A stretch of 64,000 nucleotides of DNA from Liquidambar formosana (GCA_039720395.1 CM077833.1:21029771-21093770); one strand, 5' to 3'. Shown: positions 11,932 through 24,600, numbered from the stretch's first letter. Notes: generated by a model from the letters alone, not told the origin. Program-made: numbers and translations.

Positions 11932-11942
11932 TATATATTATC
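11932..11942 (-). promoter_or_regulatory. Possible TATA box of the RRM gene
   Basis: The minus strand reads ATAATATATAGAG about 85 bp upstream of the ATG at 11850, at a plausible position for a core promoter. A CT-rich tract (11970-12010) and a GA microsatellite (12167-12197) lie further upstream. The support is positional only. Confidence 0.3.
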
Positions 11943-12165
11943 CCGGCCACTCATAGACTAAGCTCTATTTTTCTCTTTCCACCTCCCTTTCTTCTCTTTC
12001 TCCTTTTTTTGTGGCTTCACCTCCATCCCTCCTCTACAACAATGGATATCATTGAGGGAAAGAGAGGGACAGAGACGGAGATGGAGATAGTTCTAGTGAT
12101 GATGTTGTTGTTGTTGTTATTTGAGGGCTTGTTTGACACGATGGGGAGTTGCCGAGTTGTTAAAT

Positions 12166-12166
<1 letters not shown>

Positions 12167-12197
<31 letters not shown>
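12167..12197. repeat. (GA)n microsatellite upstream of the RRM gene
   Basis: About 15 GA units some 320 bp upstream of the RRM start codon. GA/CT tracts are common in plant promoters and may bind BPC-type GAGA factors; that role is an inference. Confidence 0.9.
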
Positions 12198-12200
<3 letters not shown>

Positions 12201-12299
12201 GCTCCGACAGCTGCAAACGCTTATTTGCTGTCTATTGAGGAGAGTGGGGGTGGCTTTGTATATGGAATGACAGCTGCGTGGCTAAGCACTTGAGCCTGT

Positions 12300-15200
12300 C
12301 CTCCCTGTCTCTCTGCATTAATAAACCCTCCCACCCTCCAATCAATTGTCCCTTACCATCTCTCTTTTTGTTAATCTTGTGTTCTCATCTCTGTGTTGTT
12401 TTCTATAGCTCTTAAAATGGGAAAATAACAAAGGAATTGTTGATAGTCAATTTGTGGCAAATTCATAGGTAATACCTTGTTTTGGTATCAATTTGGGAAG
12501 TGGCCCCGAAAGGTTATTTTCCCAAAATCTTCGTGGGTATTACTCATATTAGTTTGGAAAACAGCCCCTAAAGTGTAATTCTCCTAAATATTATATATGT
12601 CGCAAAGCATACTTTGATATCTTGTGATTATCATATTATTGAATTAATTCTAATACATGCAAGTGGTTTGAACATCATTTGTACTCATATATTTGTAACA
12701 TTGGTGGGGTCTGCGTGACGATGAAAATGGACCCTCCGATCATCATCGGGTTGCCACTTCGGAGTTTGCATCTACAATGGAAATTCAATGAATGTGGGTC
12801 ATTTGCCCTCTTTTGAGCAGTCAGAAGAGAACCTGACAGAATGCTGGAAGTATTAGTGAATGAGATGAGTCAGAAAGTTGTGATTAGTTAGGCACATCTG
12901 ATGGACCACTATTCTCAGATTTGTGTCCAATATAGATGGGTGAGGATTGGCTAGGCAATTTTCAGGGACATTTCTAGCGACCCAAAAGGAGGATCAGCTA
13001 GGCAATTTTTATGCACGTACAATTTTTTACATTATTCTTGAGTCATTAATATCAAACTATACTGACTAGCCTAAAATCAACTAGGTGATGTTAAAAATTG
13101 TGTACAATAATAATGTAGGACAAGCGGCGGAAAAGACACTATACCAATTTGACCGTCACAAGTCTAGTAAGACCTAATAGGCATCAAATTATGGTCCCCA
13201 AACAAAAATTGTGTGTAATTTGCACATTGGACTAGAAACATCAAAATGTTCTAAAATATGCTTTGCGATGGACTTTTCAATTTTTAACCAGAGTCCATCG
13301 CTTGAGCCAATAAAAGTAAAATTTGTTATTTCCAATAAGTTTTATTTTGGTAATAACTTTAGTTGTAGGAGTAAGCTAGAATTTGTCGATTCTGCCTTTG
13401 TTATACACATTTTAGTATTATTAATTTCTTGATTTGGTTTGATTTTTTTTTTTTTTTTTTTTTTTTGTAATTTCTCTTTTCAACTTATTTCATGTCTTAC
13501 AAGGACCAGGATTATGAATAGAGATGTAAGTTGTAAGGCAAACACGATTTTATCCAAATTGTATACAATATTGGGTATTGGCTGATCGAGATTGGAAACC
13601 TCCAACCTCCCCTTCAAAGTGAGGAGAGGCACTTCATAGGGTATAAAGCCAGCAGTATTTATTTGCTATCAACTCAAACACTATTGAGTAAAATGTTTAT
13701 AACTCTGTTCACAAAACTCCAAATGAGGAGGAGCGCCCCTTGTTTGTATTACAAATTAGATTTTAAGGGGTTAATACATAGTCAAATTGGTCTTTCCCAA
13801 TCAACCCCTCCTTTGTACGAATGTAGTCAATACTTCGGAGACAGCTAATTTTTCCCTACTACAATTTTTTTGGTATTTGTATGGTGGGTAGATACATGCA
13901 ATTAAATCATCACCACCTTTTTTTTTTTGGTAAATGGCATGGTTATCAAACATTACCACATGACCCACGTTCCTAATCCTCCAACCATAAGCTGTTCCAA
14001 AAACCACTCCCAAACAACAAAAAACTATGAGTGAAAACAGTTTGAGATCACGTCCGTTTTAATTTTTAATACTACTACAATCCAGTGCAGACAGGAAATC
14101 ATGTGCGAGGAATCCATGGGCGGCTACGATGAAATCAAATTGTCCAAGCTGTAGTATCATATCCACGGGATCATTCGATAGTCAAATCACATTAAACAAA
14201 GATAATGTCAGGCTAATCTTGAATTAACTAATGCCTAATGGAAGACCATTATGTTGTGCATACAGATATAACCTAGTGAAAGTCCCCCAAAATCGCTGGG
14301 GGGTAATGACTTTGAAGGATTCTCCCACATTCCTACTTTGGGAATATGTGCTTGTCATTTCCATGTTGTAAAGCCAGGTTTAGGAGATCATATTGCTTTC
14401 TAAATGACTTTTTTGCTTGTGCGCCCATAAGCAACCGCATACACAAAGGCAGCAGAGAGACAGAGAGAGAGAGAGAGAAGCTAGTAGTCAATATCTAGCT
14501 TGTTGCCAGCCTTAGGGACGAGAAGACAGCTATAGGGACCTCTAGTTTTATGAAACCTGTACAAGTCCGTGAACTGGCAGTCCTCTCCACGTGGGGTCGT
14601 GTCACTGCTTGAGAACAATGAGCTGGATTTCATCTACTTTCTTTTACACCTCCAAGTGACTCTCTCTCTCTCTCTCTCTCTCTTCGCTCTGTCTCTTTGT
14701 CTCTCCATATTGTGGGCTACCTACCCACTAGCACCATCATCCAATAACACCCACCAATCAGTGGGTTTTTAAAGCTGCACCTTCTGTGCAGGCAAATCCC
14801 TTCTCCAACCGAAGTTGCTTTGAGCGAATAAAGCAATCTTTAATATTCTCCCTCAAGGTCTCCCCCTTATGGTAGTCATGTTTCAGTCTTCCCACCTCGA
14901 AGTATGACCCTTCTTTTGAGGTGGGAAGGTGTGATTATGATCTTTAATTGGCTGATCTATAATTCCAACTGAGTAGGCTCCTTGGGGTTCTCACTGCACC
15001 GCACCGTGGTCCATGGCCACAACTCCCCTATAGCTAACAGGTCATCCTTGTTTTGTGTTTCATTTAGGACCACATCCTTGATGTATGGAATTTGGCTTTT
15101 GCTCAATATTCCCTTCTATCACAAAATTCGACATTGGGGCATGTTTGGGAAATTAAAAAATTATATCAGACTAGATTTGTCTATAACTGATTTTTAAATA

Positions 15201-15465
15201 AACCAATTTATAGTTGATTTGAAAAAAACTGCATTTATACTTTATTTTCAAAACAAAACTGAACTGTTTAGTAAAAAAAAGAGACTTACCAAACAGTGTA
15301 AAATAAAAAATGGCCAGACTTATTCTTATCTGGTTAGGTTTTCAAGTTTGCCAAACAACCCCTCGATTATAAAATTAATTGGATTTTGGATTAGGGTAGG
15401 GATGGGGGCCAATTCCCATCCAAGTTCACTAATATGGTGAGAGACAGACACACGTATATTAACAC
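12300..15465. other. Intergenic, no gene seen
   Basis: Only short chance reading frames. Simple repeats include a poly-T tract (13441-13466), a (GA)n run (14454-14479) and a (TC)n run (14660-14683). No bounded element was recognised. Confidence 0.55.
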
Positions 15466-15468
15466 TTA

Positions 15469-15702
15469 GGCCATGTTTGTTTGGTTGGAATGGAATGGAT
15501 GGAATGGAATCCCATTCCAATTCATTCCAAACAACATGTTTGGATGAGGTAATTAAATCGGAATGGAATCAAACAGTAGTAGTGAATTATAATGATATTC
15601 ATTTCACAATGTTTATTTCAATCTCATTCCATTCCAAACTATTTTGAACAAGGAATCAGATTCCATTCCAACTCATTCCATTCCAACCAAACAAACATGG
15701 CC
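15469..15702. mobile_element. Tourist-like (PIF/Harbinger) MITE with TTA duplication
   Basis: Terminal inverted repeats GGCCATGTTTGTTTGGTTGG and its exact reverse complement bound a 234-bp element. TTA flanks both sides (15466-15468 and 15703-15705), the PIF/Harbinger target-site signature. GGAATGG motifs repeat along both arms, giving an almost full-length hairpin. Non-coding and non-autonomous. Confidence 0.92.
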
Positions 15703-15705
15703 TTA

Positions 15706-16905
15706 ATGAATTAAAGATAAATGTCAAATAATTCATAAAAATTGACCAAATATGAATTATACATGGACCCACACTTATTAATATATGGGTATTTTAGGGG
15801 TTGATTTTCAGGCATTAAATATTTTCAATGACAGATAACAATTTGAATGACTAAGATACCCTTTATCTTTGAGCCAGAGAAATACGAGCATACCTTCATG
15901 GCTTCATGAATTGCCAGCCTGCCCTATTATTGGAATTTGAAATTTATGTAGTTGAACCATAAATAGACGGGAAAAATCGAGAAAATGCGTTGAGAGATAT
16001 CACAAAGCATTTAGGCATCAAGCTCCCATTTATGGTATTTACCCATACAAAGTGTAACTTTCATGATCCAATGATTTTAGTTTTCCCGAACCACCCCTCC
16101 AACTCTTTAGTGAATGTCATTAAATTTAGCAGAGTGATGATTTCACATAGTGAATGTCATCCAATTTGGTGAAAGTGATGATATCAGTCTCAATATCCTT
16201 CAGGACTGCAACGTACAACCAAGCCCAAAATTGCCCGTGGTCCAAACAATGGCTGATTGGCTTCCAAGTAATGGAGGGATCACTGCTCTTAATTATGGAG
16301 TTTAATTCGTGAGGTCAAGGCGATTCACCTAATTTTACTTCAAAGTAGTAAGGTTAAACACTCATAAGAAAGTTGGATTCAAACATGCTAAGATTCATAA
16401 AATGTGTGGGCTCAATTGCTTGTATGTCATCTCTCTTTTTTATAAGAGGACGGCAAAGCTTTAGGAATCCAAGTCCTTCACACTTCCATGTAACTATTCA
16501 AGTCTTTCACACTTCTATGTAACTGTGATACTAGCTCACGGGACTCATGATATCACAAGCCAATGAAGAAGAGCAAAATGGGTATGTTTGGCATGACGTG
16601 ACAATTCCACTAAAATAATAAACAATGACCGTGTCAGGTCTAGATATATTTGCTTTACTTAATTCTCATTAGATTCCTACAGTCAAGATCGATTTGATAC
16701 AAGTTGAGGTCTAAGGTGAAAATTTAAATTGAGGTATGTTTTAATTTTATATATAATAAAATAAATAATACAGAGTACTCCAGTTTTAATCAAGCATAGA
16801 TGTAATAAAAGTTTCTACTCAAGAATTAAAATTCAATTTTTCTAACCACCTAGACGCACATGAAAGAAAGAAAAAGAATAACCTTCATGCTTTCATATAT
16901 GAGTA
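15706..16905. other. Intergenic, no gene seen
   Basis: AT-rich DNA with two small imperfect tandem duplications: GTGAATGTCAT at about 16111 and 16150, and CTTTCACACTT(C/T)ATGTAAC near 16476-16525. No coding region is supported. Confidence 0.5.
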
Positions 16906-17508
16906 CTAGGGTGAGGAACGTGCTACGCACGTGTTTAATGTTATTTTCCAGTTGGTCATGTTATATTTAGGCTTTCAAAGGTAATGCTATATGTTACATT
17001 ATTGCTTGTCAACTTGCTACGAATTGACTATCAACATGATCCACATTGGCTACTAACTTGGTATCACTGCAATACCTATAATACCTTTTAAAAAAACAGC
17101 ATATATGTGGGGGGAAAAAATGGTAAATCCGTATTATACTATAGATGAACAATGCATCTACAATAACATTATTGCATGTCAACTTGCTACAAACTGACTA
17201 TCAACATGATACAAATTGACTACCAACTTGATATCACTACAATACCTATAATACCCTTTAAAAAAAGCACATATGTGGAGGAAAAAATGTTAAATGCGTC
17301 ATTTTACTGTAGTTGAACAGTGCATCTATAGTAAACAAGTTTAGTCTCTTCCTTGTCAACTTGCTACAAAATAACTATCAACATGATACAAATCGACTAC
17401 CAACTTGGTATCATTGCAATACATATTGTAAACAAGGGCAAAACTGTCATTTTACTATAGGTAAACAGTGTTTCTATAGTAAACAAGTTTAGTCTCTTCT
17501 ATTATAGA
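16906..17508 (-). mobile_element. Non-autonomous Helitron
   Basis: Read on the minus strand, the 5' end is TCTATAATAGAAGAGACTAA, preceded by A. The 3' end has a short palindrome CACGTGCGTAGCACGT followed 8 bases later by CTAG and then T. A 5' TC, a 3' hairpin close to a CTRR terminus, insertion between A and T and no target duplication are the defining Helitron features. The 603-bp element encodes no Rep/helicase. Its interior holds about three diverged tandem units with a period of about 170-177 bp, each starting near TGTCAACTTGCTAC (17008, 17178, about 17354). Confidence 0.82.
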
Positions 17509-17522
17509 TAGAGTAAGATATG

Positions 17523-17715
17523 GGATGATGATCAAGTGAATACGTGCTAATATAACTTATATTAAAACTTACATTGGAGGATTATATCTTGTTTATTAAT
17601 GAGTTACGGAGTACGGGATATATTGGATTAATGCATGGAGTACAACCCTCAATATATAATGTTGACATAACTTATATCAATACGTACTGACATGATTAGG
17701 ACTATGAGTATATGT
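17523..17715. mobile_element. MITE-like dispersed repeat, copy 1
   Basis: The ends are imperfect inverted repeats: GATGATCAAGTGAATACGTG on the left against TAATCATGTCAGTACGTATT read from the right. A second diverged copy lies at about 59380-59555, with shared blocks such as GATCAAGTGAA, ACTTATATCAATA and GGTATATTGG(G)TTAAT. No coding capacity; boundaries approximate. Confidence 0.6.
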
Positions 17716-18274
17716 ATATATATTTTCTACTACTCCTTAAGCGGACACCTAAATTATCTAGTGATCCAACCGTCCCTACCAGTAGTCGAGGGCCAGTTGG
17801 CGTAGGGTTGGAATCCAAGGTCAGCACTTAGAATAAAAGTTACAGTCCAATGATTTTTGTGTCCAAGTTCACGAGATGTTGGATCATCCACGATAATAAA
17901 GGAACTTTCTTTTCAGAGGTTGAATGGCTTGGAGAGTTGGAGTGCTTGCAAAACAATTCTTGAGTGCTTGTAAAACTAATACCAAACAAAGGAAGTTCAC
18001 GGTCAAAGTCCTTTGTTTGGTATTAGTTTGGAAAAAAAAATTCCCCAAAAGGAGATAGGCAGTAGGCAATAGGCAATAGACAATAGAGCGTGACTTTTGA
18101 AAGGACGTCTCATCTCTATCACTCTATGGCTCATTCCTGGAAGATCAATCAGCAAGGGTGCAAACATTTTGACCCCCCGCAAAAAAAAAAAAAAAAAAAA
18201 CTAAAATGTGGGGTGGTGGGGTAGATTTTGTGTGAAGCATAGAGATGGATAAAATTTGCGTATTAGGAGAACAT
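17716..18274. other. Intergenic upstream of the tRNA gene
   Basis: No gene seen. It includes a short inverted repeat of CTTTGTTTGGTATTAGTTT(G) near 17968-18028 and a poly-A run at 18181-18200. Confidence 0.45.
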
Positions 18275-18359
18275 GGGGTGGTGGCGCAGTTGGCTAGCGC
18301 GTAGGTCTCATAGCTTCTGAGTAATCCTGAGGTCGAGAGTTCGAGCCTCTCTCACCCCA
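18275..18359 (+). tRNA. Elongator tRNA-Met (CAT) with intron
   Basis: An 85-nt cloverleaf. The acceptor stem GGGGTGG pairs with TCACCCC and is followed by the discriminator A; the D arm is GCGC-AGTTGGCTA-GCGC; the anticodon CAT is at 18309-18311; the T arm is GAGAG-TTCGAGC-CTCTC. An 11-nt intron (18313-18323) sits one base 3' of the anticodon, the canonical position, leaving a mature 74-nt tRNA. Plants characteristically have introns in elongator tRNA-Met and tRNA-Tyr. The internal A box (TGGCGCAGTTGG) and B box (GGTTCGAGCC-like AGTTCGAGCCT) are intact. The gene looks functional. A nuclear rather than organellar origin is indicated by the intron and the absence of an encoded CCA. Confidence 0.97.
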
Positions 18360-19484
18360 TGACCATTTTATTTTGTACTGTGAAGTGTAACATAGCCAAA
18401 GATAGACTGTTTTTGGGCAAAGAACATGATACAGGTTAGAACACAGGCGGCCCATTATTGACAAACTGGGCTGTGGAGGGACCATGTTTGATGTTCGTTT
18501 GTGGGCTATTCTTTAGACATTGGGGTTGGTTCAAGTGTTGGGCCAAACAATGGGCCGTGTCGTGATGATGTTGGATGTTGGATGTTGGATGTCTTCTTCT
18601 TCCCTTCATATTATAAACTCTTTTCTATATTGCATTTCACCGGGCTGCAGGCGGCTCTTAAGACCTAATACTCCTCTATGCTTTCTGTCATGTATACTTT
18701 GTATGATCAACATCTAAAAATTACAACGAGACTTATCAAATTCATGGGTCACTAAGAAAGGCCATACTACGCCAACCCCCTTTACTATTTTAATTGTTCC
18801 TCCTTTAGATGTCTAGATGTCTGTAATCTTATGAACTATGCATGCTAGAGGGGTTACATACCCCAGAACTATGCATGCTTATTTCTCTTAATGCATTTCC
18901 CTTCTACCAAAAATAAATAATTTTTTTTTTTGGGACCCAATTATATGAAGACGACATTATTAAGAAGGCTAAGGATCTGAGTTCTCTATAGAGTCATTTG
19001 GGTCCGGCCTCAAAAAATTTCTAGAACTTAATCATTTACATTGTTGATCCATTTTAGCTTGCAACTGTTCTTTCCCACTGCATAACATTCGTTTCTCTCA
19101 CCAGAATCAAAATTGACCAAAATGGGAGCAAGAAAAACATCCGCCCATTAGATCATTTTTCTGTCTTTTCATAGAAATGTTAAAGCTTGATGATTAATGC
19201 CCATCCACATATATCTATATATATCTAGATTATGTTGATGATATTCAATTAAAAATGTGCCTAACAGTGCCTGATCCAACTATGGGCCTCAAAAATATGA
19301 GCAGAACAGCCCCAACTGAAAATCATTGGGTAAGACTTGTTGGTTTCTGGCTGGCCCAGCCCAATGTAAAAGCCTTGATATAAATTAAACACGGGCATGG
19401 GATGGGTCCATGGTACAAAAAGCCGGGGAAGGCCTTAGAAGGACATTTTGCCTCAGTTTTTTTTTTTTGGGTAAGTTGCCTCAG
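18360..19484. other. Intergenic, no gene seen
   Basis: No supported coding region. A TTGGATGT triplication occurs near 18568-18592, and poly-T runs are present. No bounded mobile element was found. Confidence 0.5.
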
Positions 19485-19487
19485 TTA

Positions 19488-19824
19488 GAGCATATCCAAC
19501 CATGAGGCAAAATGTAAAGTAAAACTATTTTTTGCTTCATACGTGAAAAGTAGGTACTTCAATGGGTGACGCATTTGGTGAGTAAAACATAAGTTGAGAC
19601 AAATCTTGAGCTATATTTGTTTAAAAAAATAGCTCATATGCAAATTGTCACATCATTTTCTAAGAAATGGTTGGAGGTGAAGGGAAAGGTAAGTGATGCA
19701 AAAAAATAGCTCACATGCATTGGAGTAGTCACTTTTAAAATGTGATGCATTTTTACTGAAGTGATACAAAAAATACATATAAGTCACCTAAATGCCTCAC
19801 ATAGTCACATGATTGGAGATGCTC
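19488..19824. mobile_element. Tourist-like MITE (GAGCAT family), copy 1
   Basis: The left end GAGCATATCCAACCATG and the right end (minus strand) GAGCATCTCCAATCATG form imperfect terminal inverted repeats. TTA flanks both sides (19485-19487 and 19825-19827). The 337-bp interior is non-coding with repeated AAAATAGCTCA(C/T)ATGCA blocks. The element at 48138-48453 belongs to the same terminal family. Confidence 0.88.
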
Positions 19825-19827
19825 TTA

Positions 19828-22159
19828 CTATTGCTACAGTGGGGAGTGGTTGGCTTAGTGCAGGGAATGAGTATTACACATGCATGGAGAATCCCCAAAC
19901 GTATAATAGAAATTTCATGGATCATGTGTTAATGTTATAATAGGAGAATTCGATGTGTTTGATTTTTAGATAACCAAAAAAATGTGTCTTGATTTTGTGT
20001 CACACGAGTAGTTAGACGATGTGCATGTGTTTGTGTTTTTCATTGAGAAACCTAGTGTATTCAAAGAAGCCATTTGAATCTAATTTATACCTGCTTTACA
20101 AATGAATATAAAATAAGAAAAGGAGTAGCAAGATGACGGTGTCTTAACTTCTTTTTTTTTTTTATATGTTTAGACAATTTCAAGCGTAAGGGCAATGCGT
20201 TGATAATGCTATATGCGAACACATAGACACGTGCTTCAACATGTGAATTCTGTGTTTTGATTAGTACGTAGCTCCATGTCCGAGTGTCAATCATTGTAGA
20301 ATTTATGGACTATCAAGTCATAATTTTCTCTATTTATTACACCTACATCTTGTGTCCTTGTGTCAAATTATTATACACAAGATAGACTACCATGTACTTA
20401 TTTTCTCTTATCATTTATTGCATTGCGTTTCTAAATCCAGTTATTTACTTTTGCTATCTTTTTACGATACATTTAAGTACTTACTATCGGACCTTATGGC
20501 CAATTTGTGGTATTAGGATAAGTGAAGGTTTGGATAATTATAGGTTTAAGTGTTGATTTCCCTCCAATGTAATTAAAAAATGAATAAATAAATAAAATTA
20601 CATTTAAGTACTAACCATGAACAAGGGGGAAATACTAAATGAGCATAAGTGCTTTTCATGTAAGACAAGTGCTCCCACATGTCTGCTTTGAATACTCGAA
20701 CTAGAATTTGTAATGTTGAAATTGGTTCATCTAATTTGATATGAGGAAAAATGTTTTGTATCAATTTTTTATATCAGTTCCACTGTCTTAATTCATATTG
20801 TTCTGGTTTATATAGTTTTGTTGATGATATGATAAATCTTATAACAGTTTTTAAAATTTTTAAGCAAGTGATGAGGGATTTAAGTTCATTGAAAGATGTT
20901 GATGCTCAATTGATTGATATTAGAAAGGTTAAAATAGAGATAAATTATGTTTTTATTAGTTTTTTTTTTGTCTAATTATTATTATTATTTAAAATTAACA
21001 CATGTAGCACTAACAGAGTCAACCAAAACAATAAAATCAAATAAATCGGACTTGTCACATTAACCACCTCAATGCAAAATGATAGGCTTCTTTACTCGAC
21101 ACATGCATTTTTAAAACTTTTTTTTTTTTTTTTTCCAAAATCGATATAGTTTTCATTTTTTATTTCCAAACCTAGTGTTGCAATCCTGTTTTTACATGGT
21201 ATATATGATGCAGAATACAAGTTTTAGGAAGTTGTAAGTTAAATTCAAAAAAAAAAAATTCAAAAAAAGAAGTTTAAAAGCAGTGTTAGCAACACCGCTT
21301 TTAGTATTTATTTATTTTTATTCTTTTTTTTAGAAAGGAGAAAAGCCTAAAAGCTATTAGCACTGTTAGCCCCGCTCTCACTCACTCCCGCAATTAGGGT
21401 CTCCGCACTTGTCGATTTGCCGATCTCCGCCCTCCACCGTTGTTGGCCTATGCCGTCAACAGGTAACATTCGTCTCTCTCTTGCTCTCTTTCTTTGTCCT
21501 CCGCCAAGGGTTTTTTTTTTCTCTTATATGTCAACCTTGAGGACAGGGTTGATTTCAATGGGCGTGGAATGATACGTACCTAATTATATATTAGTAACAT
21601 AGTAATACGATGGGTTACGCTCCATAATAATAAGTTACTATTATCTATTTTAGGTATTTATATTAATAAAGAATTATCTATATTAGTTATTTGAATAAAT
21701 AATTATTAGATTAGATTTATTTGAATATTTGAATTAGGCAAGTCATAAAGTTTGATTTGATTTGAATTTGAATTTAAATTTGCATTTATGAGCTTTTATG
21801 TTATAAATATGTAAATGCCGTATGGTTCTAAAAATATAGAAAAATAAATTTTGATTGAGCATTAGTTTGTTAGAGGTTCCACCTCACTTGAAGTGGGTTC
21901 TTCTCTCCCCCATTCTATATTTTGTTTTATTTTACATAATAGTGGGCAAGGAACCTATCACGTGTCTCTCAATCAAAGGCTTATCGACTGTTTGAGACTG
22001 GTGAGAGGCGGCAAAGGTTTCATTCTTTCTATGGGCATCATTAAATTGGGTGTTGTGATAATCATTTGATTTACATGATGATGACAATCTAACATTTTGC
22101 ACAGATTAAGATTTATTGTAATTGTAGAAGCACTTTTTTTTTTTTTTTTTTTAATGTTT
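19828..22159. other. Intergenic, no clear gene
   Basis: Only short AT-rich frames. The stretch 21340-21480 is unusually GC-rich and genic-looking (CCGCTCTCACTCACTCCCGC) but has no supported frame; it could be an old first exon or leader of a lost or non-coding gene. The segment 21570-21970 resembles decayed LTR-type DNA, but I found no paired ends. Confidence 0.4.
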
Positions 22160-22162
22160 TTA

Positions 22163-22367
22163 CCCTCTATTTGGTTCATGGATTCTACCAAGGAAAAAAA
22201 ATGAAAAGGAAAAAAAATAAAAGGAAAAGATTAAATCATATCAAGCCAAAATTATTCAAATTCTTCTTCTTCCTCCAATTTTCTATTGCAACCAAATAAA
22301 GAAAAGTACAATTCTTCATATTTTATTTTTTTTTTTCCTTGATAAAATCCACGAACCAAATAAAGCC
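22163..22367. mobile_element. Tourist-like MITE with TTA duplication
   Basis: Inverted ends CCCTCTATTTGGTTCATGGA and (minus strand) GGCTTTATTTGGTTCGTGGA, flanked by TTA at 22160-22162 and 22368-22370. The arms extend inward through CAAGGAAAAA. Non-coding, 205 bp. The 270-bp tandem duplication at 4660-5180 ends in a similar terminus. Confidence 0.82.
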
Positions 22368-24439
22368 TTAACAAATTTTGGACTTGGGTTTTAAAATTTG
22401 AAATGAGTTAAGAACATTGAGGTGACTATTATAGATTAATCATCTTATAATTTGTACATTTTGAGATGATCTAATCATCTTTCTTTCTTTCTTTCTTTTT
22501 TCCTTTTTTGTGGGGTATCTGAGATCTAATTGTCTAATTATTACTGCATTTTTCTAGCTATGCTGAGAGGAAGAACGTGTTAATTTAATGCAGTAGTACC
22601 ACAGGCCAATTCGCACTCGTCAACTTGAGACCTAAGAGTTGGGTTAGAAATCTTTCAATGTGTGGAATTCTGTATTCCAAGTATGTTGGAACAAGTAGCC
22701 TTCTAAAATTTCTGAGGAAAGGTTTGCAATAACACGTTTTCCCTATGGTTTGGATAAATGTGGATGTTTTGATGTTAATTCATGATGATAAGACGGGGTC
22801 TCCGTGGGGTTACAGCTCATACCGTGGGTCTTACAGCTCGGTCTGCTAGCTGGACTAAGCGCCACCGCCCACGCATGCCAGCCGCCATAATGGTACTATA
22901 ATATGGCCGTTGTTATTCTCAGTATATTTTTTGGACTGAGGTTTGCTAACACACTGTCAAACCATGTTTATTTGTGTTTTCTCATTTGAGTATTAATTCT
23001 TTATTTTACATTACCCTTTGATTATTTTGGCTATTAGACGTGTATTGTCGGGGGACATTTTTGTGGTCATTTTCAAGCATCTATCATGGGCGCCCCACAT
23101 GGTATTCAATTTCATACCTTGTGGTTCTTAAAATACTCCCCCGAGAGGATTGGAATTTTCATAGGTGCACACATATTTGTAGATCGAATTTCTGGAGCCC
23201 ATCATCCTGACAAATTTTGGAATATTTTTTATAAAATAAAAAAAAAAAAAAAAAAAAATCCTTGGTGGTTTTTGGAAGTTTATTCTAACAGTCTCAAAAT
23301 ATCAATGAGCATGTTTCAGGACTTTGGATTGGATAGAATGGAGTGATGGTGATGGTGATGGTGGTCGTCCACCTCCCCACTTCTATGCTTTATGCAGATT
23401 TGTGTGGTGAGATTGCAAAAAGCTTCGGGATCAAGTTAATTTCACAAAACTTTCTGAAATTGACCTGAATGGATTGGTTATAATTTTATGACCATTCAGT
23501 TTTGTGCCGTCATGCACATATATGATTGGATTTGATATAGGGACTGTTTTAAATAGGTTTGTAAATTAAGGTTTTGATTTGATCGTTTAATCCCTTTTTC
23601 TTTTTCTTTTTTAGACAATTTTGAGACATTTGTTGATTGGAATAGATTGATAGATCAACTCATAAACCTTTTGCAACACTCCATGTTTAGGAGTTCCTTT
23701 CAGAACAAGTGGCAGGTCCAAACCAGAAGGAAATAGATCCCACCCCCCCCCAAAAAAAGATTATGCCCAGTGGACATTCAATGAAGATCAAATTATTAAA
23801 TTAAACTGGTGGTCCTTCATTCTTCCATTTTATTTCCATCTCGATCTAATTCCCATTGTTGCATGTGCTTGGTGCACTACTTAATGAATCTGTTGCTTTC
23901 ATAGTTATGATGATTCAATCAGTATTGTTTCTATAATTGTTCAATAACTCAGCAGAAATACACCCATAGGTAGAGTAAATGACTTGGAGGATTCATGCAG
24001 CTAGCCAACCTGAAATGGGTTGGGATAAACCACACTCGAGTTGATACTGCTCCTGGAAAATCTTCTTAATTTGAAAATCAAAAGGGACAGTTTCATACTA
24101 GTGTTCTTAAAATTCTTCTATCATGAAAATCACAAGGCACCTAATTCTCTGTTTCAATAAGCATGTTACTGTATCAATGAGGTCGTGCTAGTCGATAAAG
24201 ATGATACAATAGCTACGACAGGATTAATGCTTTTTTTTAAAGGGACTAATTTCAGTGGGCAATTCAGCATTTCCATCAAATTATAATCATTATGTAATTT
24301 TTTTTCTGTTTTAAACCTTGGCTCTATAGGATGACTAACCAGCTTTTTCATCCAGGTGTCATTTGTAGCATAAGGCAAAGGGATTTTCTTGACATTGGAC
24401 AATGCTTAAAGGTTGGTAAAAAAATGAAGGAGCTGTTCC

Positions 24440-24600
24440 AACTCAGTAGGACAAATGGTCATTAAAATCTTCTCCCAGTATGCAAAAGTTCCATCTCAGA
24501 AGGGAAAATGAACATTGAAAGCTTATCCAGTGTGCAGATGCTCCATCTCAGAAGGAAAATTGTTCATTGAAATCTTATTCCAGTATGCTTATCTCTCTGT
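24440..24600. repeat. Imperfect short tandem repeats
   Basis: Units of about 50-60 bp contain TCCATCTCAGAAGG, a CATTGAAA(T/G)CTT block and a CCAGT(A/G)TGC block, repeated two to three times with divergence. The origin is unknown. Confidence 0.6.
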
